Assembly (NCBI GenBank): GCA_035532035.1
Contig: DATKRS010000004.1
Location: 186,001 to 250,000 of the forward strand
Source: Candidatus Dormiibacterota bacterium
Lineage (GTDB): Bacteria; Vulcanimicrobiota; Vulcanimicrobiia; Vulcanimicrobiales; Vulcanimicrobiaceae
Length of the DNA stretch: 64,000 bases
Direction: 5' to 3'
Position 1 is the first letter of the stretch. Every line of letters starts with the position of its first letter. Both the position numbers and the translations under genes were made by a program. This document shows positions 8,079-17,085 of this stretch, in pieces. The notes below the pieces were generated by a model. It did not search any database. It was not told the DNA's origin and saw nothing but the letters and a program-made list of their open reading frames with translations.

Positions 8079-11000
8079 AGCTCGAAGATTTTTCGATTCG
8101 CCACGAGCGCGTCATCCTATTCGTCGTAGCGGTTCTGGTGGTTCTGGGCGTGTGGAGCTACACGCAGACTCGGGCGGCGATCTTTCCGACGATGACGTTC
8201 TCACGGATCGACGTCGTGGCAGATGCGGGCAACCTGCCGCCCGAGCAGATGCACGTCAGCATCGGGATTCCTTTGGAGCGGGCGTTCCTCGGCCTGCCGT
8301 TCGTGCAGCGCGTCCTCACGACGTCGGCGCAAGGCAGCACGGAGCTCGCCGTTCAGTTCGACCCCAAAACGAACGCGCAGACCGACCTGCAGTACGTGGA
8401 AGCGGCCGTGGCGCGTACCCGCTCTGCGCTTCCACCGGACGCGAACGTTCAAGCGAACATCATCTATCCTCAGAGCGAGCCGATCCTGGAGTACGGCCTG
8501 ACCTCCCGGACCTTCTCGCAGACGTTACTGAACGAATACGCCAGCTTGAATATCGTTCCGGAGATTTATGGCATTCGAGGATTGTACCGGGCCCTCGTGG
8601 TCGGCGGTCCGCAGCGAGAGTATCACGTCGAGCTCGATCCCGCCGCGCTCGCGTCCTCGAAGCTGACGCCAGCGAACGTGGTGAACGCCATCGCGGCGGC
8701 CAACGACATCGCTGCCGTCGGCATCTCGCAGGCGTACTCGCAGCGTAGCGCCCTGCTCGTGGACGCGCAACTCCGCAACGCCGCCCAGCTGGAGCGCATC
8801 GTCGTTCCGACCATCCAGGGCCCGGGCGTCACCGTCGGCTCGCTCGGGGCGGTGCGCCTTGGAACCGCTCCGGAGAGCGTCCAAATGTCGATCGACGCGA
8901 CCCACGGCGTCGGCCTCAACGTCTATGCGCTGCCGGGGGCGGATCAAGTTCGACTCGCGGACGCCGTGAAAGCGCGCGTGGCGCGCGTCGCGTCCAGGCT
9001 TCCGGCGGGCATAGGGATTCGCCGGTTCTGGGATTCGACGAAGATCATCGTCGACTCGCAGAAGAGTTTACGCGATGCAATTCTGATGGGAGCCTTGCTC
9101 GCCATCGGCGTAATATTCTTTTTCTTGCGTAACGCGCGCATCACTGCGGTTGCGGCGCTGGTGATCCCTGCGGCAATGGCGATCGCCGTGCTCGCGATTC
9201 ACCTGTTCGGCGAATCGCTGAATATCATGAGCCTCGGAGGCCTCGCGATCGCCGTGGGTCTGATCATCGACGACGCGATCGTCGTGGTCGAGGCGATCGC
9301 GCACACGTTACACGACGTTGCGCGGATCTCCGTGCAGGATGCGGTGAGAGCGGCGATGCGCAAGCTCGTCGCGCCGATGACCGCGTCGACGTTGGCTACC
9401 GTGGTGGTCTTTGCACCGCTCTCACTGGTCGGCGGCGTGCCGGGCGCGTTCTTTCAATCGCTCGCGCTGACGCTGACGTGCGCTCTGGTCGTCTCTCTTG
9501 GGCTCGCGCTCTTCGTAACCCCCAGCCTGTTTCGCCGCCTTTTGGCAACGCGCGTGCCTCGGCTCGAGAGCGAGGGCATTCATCGCGTCTTGGATCGCTA
9601 CGAGCCGGTTCTGCGCTGGGCGCTTGCAAATAGGCGCGTCGCGTATGCGATGGGCGGCGGCATCCTCCTGGTCACCCTCGCGCTTCTGATGACGTTGCCG
9701 ACAGACTTCTTGCCGAAGCTGGACGAAGGCCAGTTCGAAATGATCTACCGGATGCCGGTCGGCACGACGCTAGCCGCTTCCGATGCTGCAGCGCTGGCGG
9801 TGGAACGGATCGTGCTGCGCGATCCTGCGGTCGTCGCCGAGGGGCGTTTTACCGGCATCGACACGAACGGATACTCACCGACGCCTGTGCGCAACGGAAC
9901 GTTCCGCGTGATGCTCGCGCCGCTCGGGCAACGCAGCGCATTCGACGCGGTCGCAAATCGGCTGCGCGATGGGATCGCGGCCGCCGTACCGGCGATGCAG
10001 CTCGACATCCATCAGATCCTCGAAGATATGATCAACGACGTTTCGGGGGCGCCGGCTCCGATTCAGGTCGTGATCGGCGGCTCCGATCAAAACGTGCTCG
10101 TGCAGACGGCAACGCGCGTTGCGGCGACGATTTCGCGCGTTCCGGGCGTCGCAGACGTCTTCTCCGGCGTACGGAGAGACGACCCCACGATGCGCTTAGA
10201 GCCGAACTTCGCGCGCCTAGCGCGCATGGGCGCCGACACGCCCGCGCTGGCGCAGGCGTTGGCGGCGGGAGCGCAAGGCACGATTGCCACGCAGCTCCCG
10301 GAGCAGACGATGCTCGTTCCGGTCAGGGTCGCGATGGCCGGCGCCGCCGGCAACGCCGGTGCCGTTGCAAACGCCGTCAACGTCGCCGGGGATGCGATTG
10401 CGTTCACACAGATCGCCAGTGCACGGATGGATCGCTCAACGACCGACGTCACCGACATCAACGGCGTGCGATCGATGATCGTTACCGCAAACGTCGGAGG
10501 GCACAGTCTTTCCACCGTCGTGGCCGGGCTGCGTCGCGCCATAGCGGCGTCGAAGGTCCCTCCCGGCTATACCGTGCACATAGAGGGCGCCTATCAAGCG
10601 CAACAAGAGTCCTTTCGTCAGTTTGCAGAGGTCATCGGCATCGCGTTGGTTCTCGTTTTCAGCGCGATGCTCGCGTCGTTCAAATCTTTTCGGCAGCCGA
10701 TCGTCATCCTGACGGCGGTTCCTCTCGCGCCGATCGGGGTAGCACTCGGTCTCGTGCTGACCCATACGCCCTTCAACGTCTCGTCATTCATGGGCTTGTT
10801 GTTGCTGATCGGATTGGTCGTGAAGAACGGCATCCTGCTCGTCGATGCGGCCAATCGCTTTCGACGAGAAGGAAACGACGTGACCGAGGCGCTCGTGCTC
10901 GCCGGCCGGGAACGTTTGCGGCCGATCCTCATGACGACGTTCGCGACCATCGGTGGGCTCTTGCCGCTGGCCTTCGGAATCGGAGCGGGTGCCGCGATGG

Positions 11001-11116
11001 AACGGCCGCTCGCGATTGCCGTCGTCGGCGGGCTTTCGACGGCGACCGTCTTCACGCTGATTCTGATTCCGGTGATGTACGCTGCGCTGTGCACCGCAGA
11101 GGAGCCCGCGATATGA
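8075..11116 (+). CDS. RND efflux pump, inner-membrane transporter subunit
   Basis: 1013 residues with the AcrB/MdtB layout: first helix near residues 13-30, large periplasmic porter loops, twelve membrane helices in two halves. The TM4 proton-relay motif GLIIDDAIVVVE (about residues 393-404) has the Asp-Asp pair of drug-exporting HAE-type pumps rather than the pattern of CusA metal pumps. The second half contains the conserved GLVVKNGILLVD segment. It uses proton influx to expel substrates through the TolC-like partner. GTGA overlap with the kinase upstream and ATGA overlap with the porin gene downstream place it in the same operon. Substrate range is unknown. Confidence 0.92.
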   Translation: MKLEDFSIRHERVILFVVAVLVVLGVWSYTQTRAAIFPTMTFSRIDVVADAGNLPPEQMHVSIGIPLERAFLGLPFVQRVLTTSAQGSTELAVQFDPKTNAQTDLQYVEAAVARTRSALPPDANVQANIIYPQSEPILEYGLTSRTFSQTLLNEYASLNIVPEIYGIRGLYRALVVGGPQREYHVELDPAALASSKLTPANVVNAIAAANDIAAVGISQAYSQRSALLVDAQLRNAAQLERIVVPTIQGPGVTVGSLGAVRLGTAPESVQMSIDATHGVGLNVYALPGADQVRLADAVKARVARVASRLPAGIGIRRFWDSTKIIVDSQKSLRDAILMGALLAIGVIFFFLRNARITAVAALVIPAAMAIAVLAIHLFGESLNIMSLGGLAIAVGLIIDDAIVVVEAIAHTLHDVARISVQDAVRAAMRKLVAPMTASTLATVVVFAPLSLVGGVPGAFFQSLALTLTCALVVSLGLALFVTPSLFRRLLATRVPRLESEGIHRVLDRYEPVLRWALANRRVAYAMGGGILLVTLALLMTLPTDFLPKLDEGQFEMIYRMPVGTTLAASDAAALAVERIVLRDPAVVAEGRFTGIDTNGYSPTPVRNGTFRVMLAPLGQRSAFDAVANRLRDGIAAAVPAMQLDIHQILEDMINDVSGAPAPIQVVIGGSDQNVLVQTATRVAATISRVPGVADVFSGVRRDDPTMRLEPNFARLARMGADTPALAQALAAGAQGTIATQLPEQTMLVPVRVAMAGAAGNAGAVANAVNVAGDAIAFTQIASARMDRSTTDVTDINGVRSMIVTANVGGHSLSTVVAGLRRAIAASKVPPGYTVHIEGAYQAQQESFRQFAEVIGIALVLVFSAMLASFKSFRQPIVILTAVPLAPIGVALGLVLTHTPFNVSSFMGLLLLIGLVVKNGILLVDAANRFRREGNDVTEALVLAGRERLRPILMTTFATIGGLLPLAFGIGAGAAMERPLAIAVVGGLSTATVFTLILIPVMYAALCTAEEPAI

Positions 11117-12366
11117 GAGCGCGCCGAGCCGTCGCCCTGATTGCCGCGCTCATTGCCGGCGCGGGTGCGACTCCGACTAGAGGCGTGCCGGCATTCGCCG
11201 CGTTGTCGCTCGCGGGCGCGGAGTCGACGACCATCGCGCGCGACGTATCCGTCCAAGAAGCTTACGCTGTCGTCGCGCAGCGGTCCGCCCTGCTGCACCT
11301 TGCGCGCGTTCGGGCCTATCCTCATCTCGTCGGCGATTACAGCCTTTCCGCGCAAGCTGGGACCACGCCGAACTCCACGCTCGAGCAGCATCTATTGAGC
11401 GTAGGAGCGGGAATCTCTTTGAACGACATCCTCGCGAGCGCACAGGCGACTCGCTCCGCTGCCGGCGACGTGCTCGCGTCGCAACGACAGGCGGATGCCG
11501 CTGTGCTCGCCGCGCGCGAGCGGGCGGTGCGATTGTACTACGGTGCACTCTCTGCCGTGGCACTCGAGACCTTTCGGGCCGCCGAGCTTGCTGGCGCCCT
11601 GCGTGACCGGAACGCTGCTGCGCTTCGCGCGCGCAGTGGTGAAGCTCCCGAGCTCGACGTGATTCGAGCGGACGTCACGCTGGAACAAGCGCGAGCCGAC
11701 CTCGCGCTGGCAGCCGCGCAGCGCGTTGACGCCATCGGAGCGTTGGCGTCGGCAACCGGCGTCGAAGCAGCGAGCCTAGCGACAATCACGACCGAGCCCG
11801 GACCGCCAGCCACGCGCGGCGGAGTCGACGCGTACGTCTCTCGCGCGCTCGCACAGAGGCCTGAGATTGCCGCGCTCATGGCGTTGGTCGCGGCACGCCG
11901 AGCTGACGTCTCTCTCGCCAAACAGAGCGCGCTTCCGAGTGTGACGGCCAGCGGCGGAGTACAAGGAGGGGCAGACACCGGTCAACCCATTCACGGATCC
12001 GTGGCGGGGGTGCACGTCGATCTCCCGCTGGGATCGCCGGCCTCGTCGAATACGCAGATCGCGCGCGCGCAGTTCGATGCCGTCAGCGCGCAGCTTATCG
12101 ACGTTCGGAGAACGATCGCGCTGGAGGTTGCCGCCGCCTTCGGTGATGCTCACGCAGCGGATGCGTCGGCGCAAGCCGCCGCAGCGGCTAGCGAGCAGGC
12201 CGCGCGCGCGTTGCGCGCGGTCGAATTAGGATATCGCGAAGGTGCAAGCTCGAGCCTCGACGTTGCCGACGCGCGGCGCACGTACGTGCAAGCATCGGTC
12301 AACGCGGTCGTGGCGGAGTACCTACGGGCGCAAGCGCATGCAATCTTGGAGGTCATCGTTCCATGA
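11113..12366 (+). CDS. TolC-family outer-membrane efflux protein
   Basis: 417 residues starting at the ATG that overlaps the RND stop (ATGA). It has a signal sequence (about residues 1-30) and two repeats of long Ala/Arg-rich helices typical of outer membrane factor proteins, including the R-S-G-E-x-x-x-L-D-V-I motif in the first half and G-Y-R-E-G-A-S-S-S-L-D-V-A-D in the second. It forms the trimeric outer-membrane channel of the tripartite pump, which implies the organism has an outer membrane. The last gene of the operon, for the adaptor, overlaps it by 4 nt. Confidence 0.9.
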   Translation: MRARRAVALIAALIAGAGATPTRGVPAFAALSLAGAESTTIARDVSVQEAYAVVAQRSALLHLARVRAYPHLVGDYSLSAQAGTTPNSTLEQHLLSVGAGISLNDILASAQATRSAAGDVLASQRQADAAVLAARERAVRLYYGALSAVALETFRAAELAGALRDRNAAALRARSGEAPELDVIRADVTLEQARADLALAAAQRVDAIGALASATGVEAASLATITTEPGPPATRGGVDAYVSRALAQRPEIAALMALVAARRADVSLAKQSALPSVTASGGVQGGADTGQPIHGSVAGVHVDLPLGSPASSNTQIARAQFDAVSAQLIDVRRTIALEVAAAFGDAHAADASAQAAAAASEQAARALRAVELGYREGASSSLDVADARRTYVQASVNAVVAEYLRAQAHAILEVIVP

Positions 12367-13520
12367 AACGACCGTTCGTCATCGTCGCGGTCGCTGCTGT
12401 CGGCGTCGTTCTCATCACATGGCTGGTCGTGCGAAGTCATCGCGGCGTCGTAATGCCGGCCGCGCAGCAACAGGTTCCGGTCGCGATCGTACGCTACGGG
12501 AGCGTCGATGAGACGATCGAGCTCGCGGGTCGCGTGGGGCCGGCCGCCGGCACGCAGACGAAGCTCGCCTTTTCGATTCCCGGAACCGTCAGCGGCATCG
12601 ACGTAAGCCTCGGACAGCACGTGCAAAGCGGCACCATCTTGGCGCGGCTCGACGCGCGGCCTCTCGCGCTTGTCGCACAACAAGCGCAAGCCCAAGCGCA
12701 GGCCGCGGCGGCTCAGGAAGCGTACGCGCGCATCGACCGGATATCGGTGAGGTTGCGCGTAGACGAGGCCGAGCTTGCGCGTCAGCGCGTTCTTCTCGGC
12801 GCGGGCGTGGTTGCGCGCCGCGACCTCGAGGCGGTGCAAGCCACGGTTGCGAGCGATCGCGCGGACGTGCAGAGCGCGCGCGACGCGCTTGCGGCCGCCG
12901 AAGCGACGGCAGCCGCGGCAAGTGCTCGTGCGTCGTCCGCGCAGTACGATCTCTCGCGCTCGGCGCTGCGGGCGCCCTTCGATAGCGTGGTCGTCGGTGT
13001 CTACGCCCAACCGGGGCAAGTAGTAGACGCGACCGTTCCCATCGTTGCCGTCGCGGCGGCACAAACGTACGTCGCGACGCTCGACGTCCCGGTTACGGAC
13101 GTTCCACGCATTGCGAGTGGGGATCTCGTTCATGTGAACGCCGCCGGGAGAACGTTCGATGCGCGCATCGGTGCGGTGGCGCCGGCGGTCAATCCTGCGA
13201 CCGGTCTAGCAGAGCTCAGCGTTGAAGGCATTCCAAGCGACATCCCACCGGGAACCCCGATCGACGCGCGCGTCGTGTACGGCCACGCTCGCGGGCTCGT
13301 CGTACCGCAGAGCAGCCTCATCGCCGACCCGCAAACCGGGAAGCTGCTGACGTTCGTCGAGTCGCACGACCGGAGCGGCACTCAACGCTTCACCATCCGC
13401 AACGTGAGCGTCGGCGCGCAGGACGCGCGCTCTGCGATCGTCGGCGGCCTGTACGCCGGCGAGCGCGTTGCATCGCAAGGAACGATAAACTTACTGGCGC
13501 CGCCGTCAGGCGGCGATTGA
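12363..13520 (+). CDS. RND efflux membrane-fusion (adaptor) protein
   Basis: 385 residues, with an N-terminal anchoring helix (about 5-24), a barrel-sandwich lipoyl-like half (VSGIDVSLGQHVQSGTILARLD), an Ala/Arg-rich coiled-coil hairpin (about 95-200), the second lipoyl half (LRAPFDSVVVGVYAQPGQVV) and a beta-barrel domain. It bridges the RND pump and the TolC-like channel in the periplasm. It is the last gene of the five-gene operon. The order regulator, kinase, pump, porin, adaptor differs from the more usual adaptor, pump, porin order. Confidence 0.9.
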   Translation: MKRPFVIVAVAAVGVVLITWLVVRSHRGVVMPAAQQQVPVAIVRYGSVDETIELAGRVGPAAGTQTKLAFSIPGTVSGIDVSLGQHVQSGTILARLDARPLALVAQQAQAQAQAAAAQEAYARIDRISVRLRVDEAELARQRVLLGAGVVARRDLEAVQATVASDRADVQSARDALAAAEATAAAASARASSAQYDLSRSALRAPFDSVVVGVYAQPGQVVDATVPIVAVAAAQTYVATLDVPVTDVPRIASGDLVHVNAAGRTFDARIGAVAPAVNPATGLAELSVEGIPSDIPPGTPIDARVVYGHARGLVVPQSSLIADPQTGKLLTFVESHDRSGTQRFTIRNVSVGAQDARSAIVGGLYAGERVASQGTINLLAPPSGGD

Positions 13521-13688
13521 ACCCTGGATTCCGTTGAGGAGCGGACTCGATTTGGACTCCCAGCACGGCAGCCTTTCGGGCTTCCATGCCGCTCGCATAG
13601 GAGAATCCCTTTCCATCCGGTACAGCTTCTCAAGGCGGGGGCCGGTCCCACATGGTGTTACCCGATGCCCTCTGATGAAGGAGGAGCC

Positions 13689-14036
13689 GTGCGTTCGAAA
13701 ACAGCGTTCTGTCTCGCACTCTTCGCCGCGTGTACCGTGGCGGCATGGGCGGCGACGCCTGCCGAACGAGCTGCCGTAGCGGCGCTCGTGCACTACGAGC
13801 GCGCTCACTACGGCAACACGGATGTGGAGCAGCCCGTATGTTTCATCATCCAGAGTTGGGCGCAATGCTCGTTCGGAACGGGCCACGGAAACGCGGAAGT
13901 CAATGCTTGGCTTCGTTATAAGAGCGGCAGCTGGCGTTTCTTGGGCTCCGGTGGCGGCGTCACGAACGCGCAGATGTTGGAGAAGTCGTACGGCATTCCG
14001 CCGGCGATCGCGCGCGCGTTCCAAGCAAAGCAGTAA
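13689..14036 (+). CDS. Small secreted protein of unknown function
   Basis: A 115-residue protein. The GTG at 13689 is preferred because AAGGAGG lies just upstream (13678-13684) and the product begins with a clean signal peptide (SKTAFCLALFAACTVAAWA). The mature part is about 90 residues with two cysteines (VCFIIQSWAQCSFG), which may form a disulphide, and a beta-rich, tryptophan-containing segment. Its C-terminal half resembles small periplasmic proteins of unknown role found beside many unrelated genes. The 168 bases between the efflux operon and this gene show no clear terminator or riboswitch. Confidence 0.6.
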   Translation: MRSKTAFCLALFAACTVAAWAATPAERAAVAALVHYERAHYGNTDVEQPVCFIIQSWAQCSFGTGHGNAEVNAWLRYKSGSWRFLGSGGGVTNAQMLEKSYGIPPAIARAFQAKQ

Positions 14037-14090
14037 CCCGCCTCTCGAATATGCCGCCGCGCGAATGGCGCCAAGTATAGCGATGTCGGA

Positions 14091-14165
14091 TGGTGGGCGG
14101 TATTGGGATTGAACCAATGACCTCTTCCGTGTCAAGGAAGCGCTCTCCCACTGAGCTAACCGCCC
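14091..14165 (-). tRNA. tRNA-Val(GAC)
   Basis: Reading the minus strand, acceptor GGGCGGT pairs with ACCGCCC. D arm TTAGCTCAGTGGGAGAGC, anticodon loop TTGACAC (GAC) and T arm with GGTTCAATCC are all present. The 3' CCA is encoded (14091-14093). Confidence 0.95.
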
Positions 14166-14195
14166 GTCCTTCGACGCAGCCTGGACGACAGCGGG

Positions 14196-14627
14196 TTATT
14201 CGTAGTTCTGCGGCGGCCCTGCTTCGAAGGCCGCGATGGAGGAGCGCCATTCGTCTGGGACTCGAATGGAGTGCCCGTGGCGAAAGTCGTACGCGACGAG
14301 CACGGTCTTGCCGAGCGCTGCAACGTAGTCGTGGTCGCGGCTCCAGATCTCGTGGCTCATCTCGAAGGACTTGTTGCCGACGTGCGACACCTTGCAGCCG
14401 ACGGTGACCTCTTCATGGTACCGAAGCTGCTGCTGATACGTGAAGTCGAGCTGGGCGAGAATCATGCCGCGTTCGCCGTTGATCGGCTCTTGTACCACGC
14501 GCGTGAAGTACTCACACCGAATCGTTTCGATCCAACGGATATAGGCGACGTTGTTGACGTGCTGGAGCATGTCGACGTCCGACCACGGCACGGTGAAGGT
14601 CCAGAGCAGAGGGAAGCCGCTGATCAT
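14196..14627 (-). CDS. Acyl-CoA thioesterase, 4-hydroxybenzoyl-CoA thioesterase/YbgC-like hotdog fold
   Basis: 143 residues with the hotdog signature VPWSDVDMLQHVNNVAYIRWIE near residues 13-34; the Asp in SDVDMLQHVNN is the catalytic acid in the 4HBT family. It should hydrolyse acyl-CoA thioesters, releasing CoA and a carboxylic acid. YbgC-type members act near the Tol-Pal system, but no tol genes are present here. The gene stands alone between tRNA genes, with its own start ATG at 14625-14627. Confidence 0.85.
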   Translation of the reverse strand: MISGFPLLWTFTVPWSDVDMLQHVNNVAYIRWIETIRCEYFTRVVQEPINGERGMILAQLDFTYQQQLRYHEEVTVGCKVSHVGNKSFEMSHEIWSRDHDYVAALGKTVLVAYDFRHGHSIRVPDEWRSSIAAFEAGPPQNYE

Positions 14628-14725
14628 GGCGCGCGCATTCTCCGCTGGACAGATTGGGTCCGGCAGGGGTAGGATAACGCCTGTCCAAGACGAGGGGCTG
14701 CGCTGCTGAAAGTGGCCGGTGACGT

Positions 14726-14800
14726 GGGCGCGTAGCTCAGTGGGAGAGCATCCGCTTCACACGCGGGGGGTCGTTGGTTCAATCCCAACCGTGCCCACCA
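14726..14800 (+). tRNA. tRNA-Val(CAC)
   Basis: Acceptor GGGCGCG pairs with CGTGCCC through one G-T wobble. D arm, anticodon loop TTCACAC (CAC) and T arm GGTTCAATCC are intact and CCA is encoded at the end. It is the second valine isoacceptor within 700 bp. Confidence 0.93.
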
Positions 14801-14804
14801 CCGT

Positions 14805-14881
14805 GGCGCTGTAGCTCAGTTGGTTAGAGCGCCGCCCTGTCACGGCGGAGGTCGTGGGTTCGAGCCCCATCAGCGTCGCCA
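14805..14881 (+). tRNA. tRNA-Asp(GTC)
   Basis: Acceptor GGCGCTG pairs with CAGCGTC (one wobble). Anticodon loop CTGTCAC (GTC), T loop GGTTCGAGCC, CCA encoded. It is 4 nt after tRNA-Val(CAC), so they are probably co-transcribed. Confidence 0.95.
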
Positions 14882-14890
14882 GTTTGGTAG

Positions 14891-14918
14891 CGGGCGCACC
14901 GTACGAACGATGCGCCCG
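14891..14918. terminator. Hairpin between tRNA-Asp and tRNA-Phe
   Basis: CGGGCGCA (14891-14898) pairs with TGCGCCCG (14911-14918) around a 12-nt loop. There is no T run, so it may be a processing hairpin within the tRNA transcript rather than a terminator. Confidence 0.35.
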
Positions 14919-14932
14919 TGTACGGGAGCCGA

Positions 14933-15005
14933 GCCAAGGTAGCTCAGTCGGTAGAGCACGCGCCTGAAAAGTGCGGTGTCGGCGGTTCGATTCCGCCCCT
15001 TGGCA
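14933..15005 (+). tRNA. tRNA-Phe(GAA)
   Basis: Acceptor GCCAAGG pairs with CCTTGGC. Anticodon loop CTGAAAA (GAA), T loop GGTTCGATTCC. Unlike the valine and aspartate genes the CCA is not encoded. Confidence 0.95.
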
Positions 15006-15012
15006 CGCCGTC

Positions 15013-15039
15013 GCGAGCGCCCGCAATGCGGGCGCTCGC
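15013..15039. terminator. Strong hairpin after the tRNA cluster
   Basis: A perfect 12-bp stem, GCGAGCGCCCGC (15013-15024) with its complement at 15028-15039 around a 3-nt loop, lies 8 nt after tRNA-Phe and 7 nt beyond the stop of the opposing small gene. It could stop transcription from both sides. Confidence 0.65.
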
Positions 15040-15046
15040 TCATTCT

Positions 15047-15181
15047 CTAGCGGGCGAGCTCTGCGAGAGCCTGAAAGAGCTTGCGAAGTGCCACGACGAT
15101 CGCGACGCACGCGCCGATTGCGATGGCGATGCGCTCGATCTGCGCTTCCTTTTCTCGTGTCTCGTCAACGTTCTTCATCAT
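15047..15181 (-). CDS. Small single-span membrane protein
   Basis: A 44-residue protein from ATG 15179-15181, with a charged N-terminus (MMKNVDETREKEAQIERI) and one hydrophobic helix (IAIAIGACVAIVVAL). A GGAG sequence overlapping the stop of the upstream dienelactone hydrolase gene can serve as its ribosome binding site, and only 8 nt separate the two genes. No family is recognised. The context suggests co-expression with the hydrolase and the DUF5069 gene. It is short enough that chance cannot be excluded. Confidence 0.5.
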   Translation of the reverse strand: MMKNVDETREKEAQIERIAIAIGACVAIVVALRKLFQALAELAR

Positions 15182-15189
15182 CGATATCG

Positions 15190-15861
15190 TCACTCCAGCG
15201 TTCGGTGGAAGAAGTCCACCGAGCGGCGCCACGCCGTCTCCGCCTCCTCGTGTTTGTAATTTCCCAGACCCTTAGGATTGCAGAAGGCGTGTCCGGCATC
15301 GTACCGATAGAACTCGTATGGCACGTTGCCCGCCTTGAGTCGCTCTTCGAGCGCATCGACGGTCGCAATATTGAAGAACTCGTCGTGGAGCGCCCAGTGC
15401 CCCATCAAGGGAATGCGAATCTTCGACGGGTCGCCCGCTTCCGGCGGCGGGCAGCCGTAGTAGACGACGGCCGCGTCGAACTCCGGCACGTACATTGCAG
15501 CGAGAAGCGCGAGCGCGCCCCCCATGCAGTACCCGGTGACGCCGACCTTGGAACTGCGCTGTTTCAAGAACTGCGCCGCACCACGCGCATCCTGGTTCGC
15601 CGCGTCGCCGAAGTCCAGGCCCTGCATCAGATGATTGGCTTCGTCGCCCGTTGCAGCGACACGTCCGCGATAGAGGTCGGGGACCAAGGCCCTGAAGCCT
15701 TCGGAGGCGAGGCGCTCCGCGGTATGCTTCATCTGGTCGTTGACGCCCCACCACTCCTCGAGCATGACGACGCCCGGAGCGGCAGGCCGATCCGGCGGCT
15801 CGGCCAGATACCCGGGAGCGCGCTTTGCGTCGGGACGGGCGAACTCGATCATCGACCCCAT
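15190..15861 (-). CDS. Dienelactone hydrolase family protein
   Basis: 223 residues from the ATG at 15859-15861, which has AGGA about 8 nt upstream; longer in-frame starts would add a low-complexity tail overlapping the DUF5069 gene. The alpha/beta-hydrolase fold shows the characteristic cysteine nucleophile in GYCMGGALAL, the E36-type residue in VMLEEWWG and the catalytic histidine in DAGHAFCNP. Family members hydrolyse dienelactone in chlorocatechol breakdown, but most genomic members act on unknown ester substrates. It lies 10 nt downstream of the DUF5069 gene in one operon. Confidence 0.88.
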   Translation of the reverse strand: MGSMIEFARPDAKRAPGYLAEPPDRPAAPGVVMLEEWWGVNDQMKHTAERLASEGFRALVPDLYRGRVAATGDEANHLMQGLDFGDAANQDARGAAQFLKQRSSKVGVTGYCMGGALALLAAMYVPEFDAAVVYYGCPPPEAGDPSKIRIPLMGHWALHDEFFNIATVDALEERLKAGNVPYEFYRYDAGHAFCNPKGLGNYKHEEAETAWRRSVDFFHRTLE

Positions 15862-15871
15862 GAGGCGTCCT

Positions 15872-16219
15872 TTAGGCGACGCCTTCCTCGGCGTCCTGTC
15901 GATCCATGTTGGAGGCCTTGTCGTTCGTGAGCCAGGCGTTTGCGGCGCGGACGCCCTCGGCCGGAACGCGCTCTTCGAACCAGCGAAGAATCTCCTCGTC
16001 GGTCGTGTGCGCGCGTATCGCAGCATTGAACTGCTCGGGAGTCACTCCCCAGCGTTCCAGCACCCCGCGATCCATCGGGCACGGATAGATGTAGTCGTGG
16101 ATCGCGCCGGCCGCCGCTGCGCGCGCCTTGTCGAAGACGCGCAGGAGCCACAGCGCCCCTCCTGCAGACTCCCGACCTCGCCGTGGAAATGTCGTACCGT
16201 CGCGAAAATCAGTAGGCAT
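15872..16219 (-). CDS. DUF5069 family protein
   Basis: 115 residues containing the conserved DUF5069 elements DFRDGTTFPRRGRE near the N-terminus, GAIHDYIYPCPMD in the middle and H-x-x-D-E-E-I-x-x-W-F-x-E later. The function of the family is unknown. GGAGG lies 11 nt upstream of the chosen ATG (16217-16219); another ATG 9 nt further upstream would be only 2 nt from it. It is the first gene of a small operon with the dienelactone hydrolase. Confidence 0.75.
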   Translation of the reverse strand: MPTDFRDGTTFPRRGRESAGGALWLLRVFDKARAAAAGAIHDYIYPCPMDRGVLERWGVTPEQFNAAIRAHTTDEEILRWFEERVPAEGVRAANAWLTNDKASNMDRQDAEEGVA

Positions 16220-16285
16220 GCGGCCCATAACCTCCGGCGTTCGGAGCGGGTTGCCGCCGCCGAGCGCACGAATCCGCGGCGAGAG

Positions 16286-16954
16286 ATGAGCGTACTTCGG
16301 CTCGGGGACTCTTCACGCTGGCATGCGACGATCGCTGTTCTCGCAGCTGCAGCCCTCTACGCGCTGCTTCCTCCGAACTACACGATCGGGCCGGCGTGGA
16401 TCGCCCCGATGATGGTGCTGATCGTGCTCGTTCCGCTGCTGGTCATGCGTGTTCGCGGCGCGGAATGGAAGCTCCAGCGCGCGGCGTCGATCGTGCTCAT
16501 CGCGATCGTGAACTTCTTCAACGCCACGTCGGTCGTGCTGCTCGTCTACTATCTGCTCGCTGCCTCCCGCCATCAAACCGGTGCAGAACTCCTGACCGCC
16601 GGGGCGCAGATTTGGATCACGAACGTCCTCGTCTTCGCCCTTTGGTACTGGGAGCTTGACGGCGGTGGGCCGTACCCGCGGTCGCTGCATGCCTCGGCAC
16701 GCGAAATCGCCGACGCGGACTTCCTCTTTCCGCAGATGGCCGCCAACCCCGGACAGGCCGCGTGCATTGCAGCCGACTGGAAGCCGCAGTTCGTCGACTA
16801 CCTCTACCTCGCTTTCGTGACCGCAACCGCGCTCAGCCCTGCCGACGTTATGCCGCTCAGCCCTATGGCAAAGATGCTCATGCTCCTGGAAGGCTTGATC
16901 TCGCTCGTGACCCTGGCGCTCGTGCTGGCACGCGCGGTCAACGTCCTCGCATAG
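16286..16954 (+). CDS. Multi-pass membrane protein (DUF1345-like)
   Basis: 222 residues with about six hydrophobic helices. It carries an ITNVLVFALWYWELDGGGP motif between helices 3 and 4 and a DYLYLAFVTATALSPADVMPLS motif before the last two, a pattern seen in a conserved family of uncharacterised membrane proteins that resemble DUF1345. The ATG at 16286 follows a purine-rich GCGAGAG; the much longer upstream frame overlaps the opposite-strand operon and has no hydrophobic or domain signal. The two motif loops suggest a conserved active or binding surface. Function unknown. Confidence 0.7.
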   Translation: MSVLRLGDSSRWHATIAVLAAAALYALLPPNYTIGPAWIAPMMVLIVLVPLLVMRVRGAEWKLQRAASIVLIAIVNFFNATSVVLLVYYLLAASRHQTGAELLTAGAQIWITNVLVFALWYWELDGGGPYPRSLHASAREIADADFLFPQMAANPGQAACIAADWKPQFVDYLYLAFVTATALSPADVMPLSPMAKMLMLLEGLISLVTLALVLARAVNVLA

Positions 16955-17005
16955 CTTCCCTAGGATGGCCGGGCGAGCGGAACGAACCGAGGGGGGCCGT
17001 GGCGC

Positions 17006-17079
17006 GCGGGTATGATGTAATGGTAGCCTGCGACCTTCCCAAGGTTGATGCGTGGGTTCGATTCCCACTACCCGCTCCA
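17006..17079 (+). tRNA. tRNA-Gly(CCC)
   Basis: Acceptor GCGGGTA pairs with TACCCGC. Anticodon loop TTCCCAA (CCC), T loop GGTTCGATTCC, CCA encoded. Confidence 0.94.
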
Positions 17080-17085
17080 CGTTTC

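Noticed and set aside
13521-13688. Riboswitch or attenuator before the small secreted gene
   Set aside because: Short GC-rich pairings exist (for example around GGCAGCCTTTCGGGCTTCC), but no known riboswitch core could be matched.
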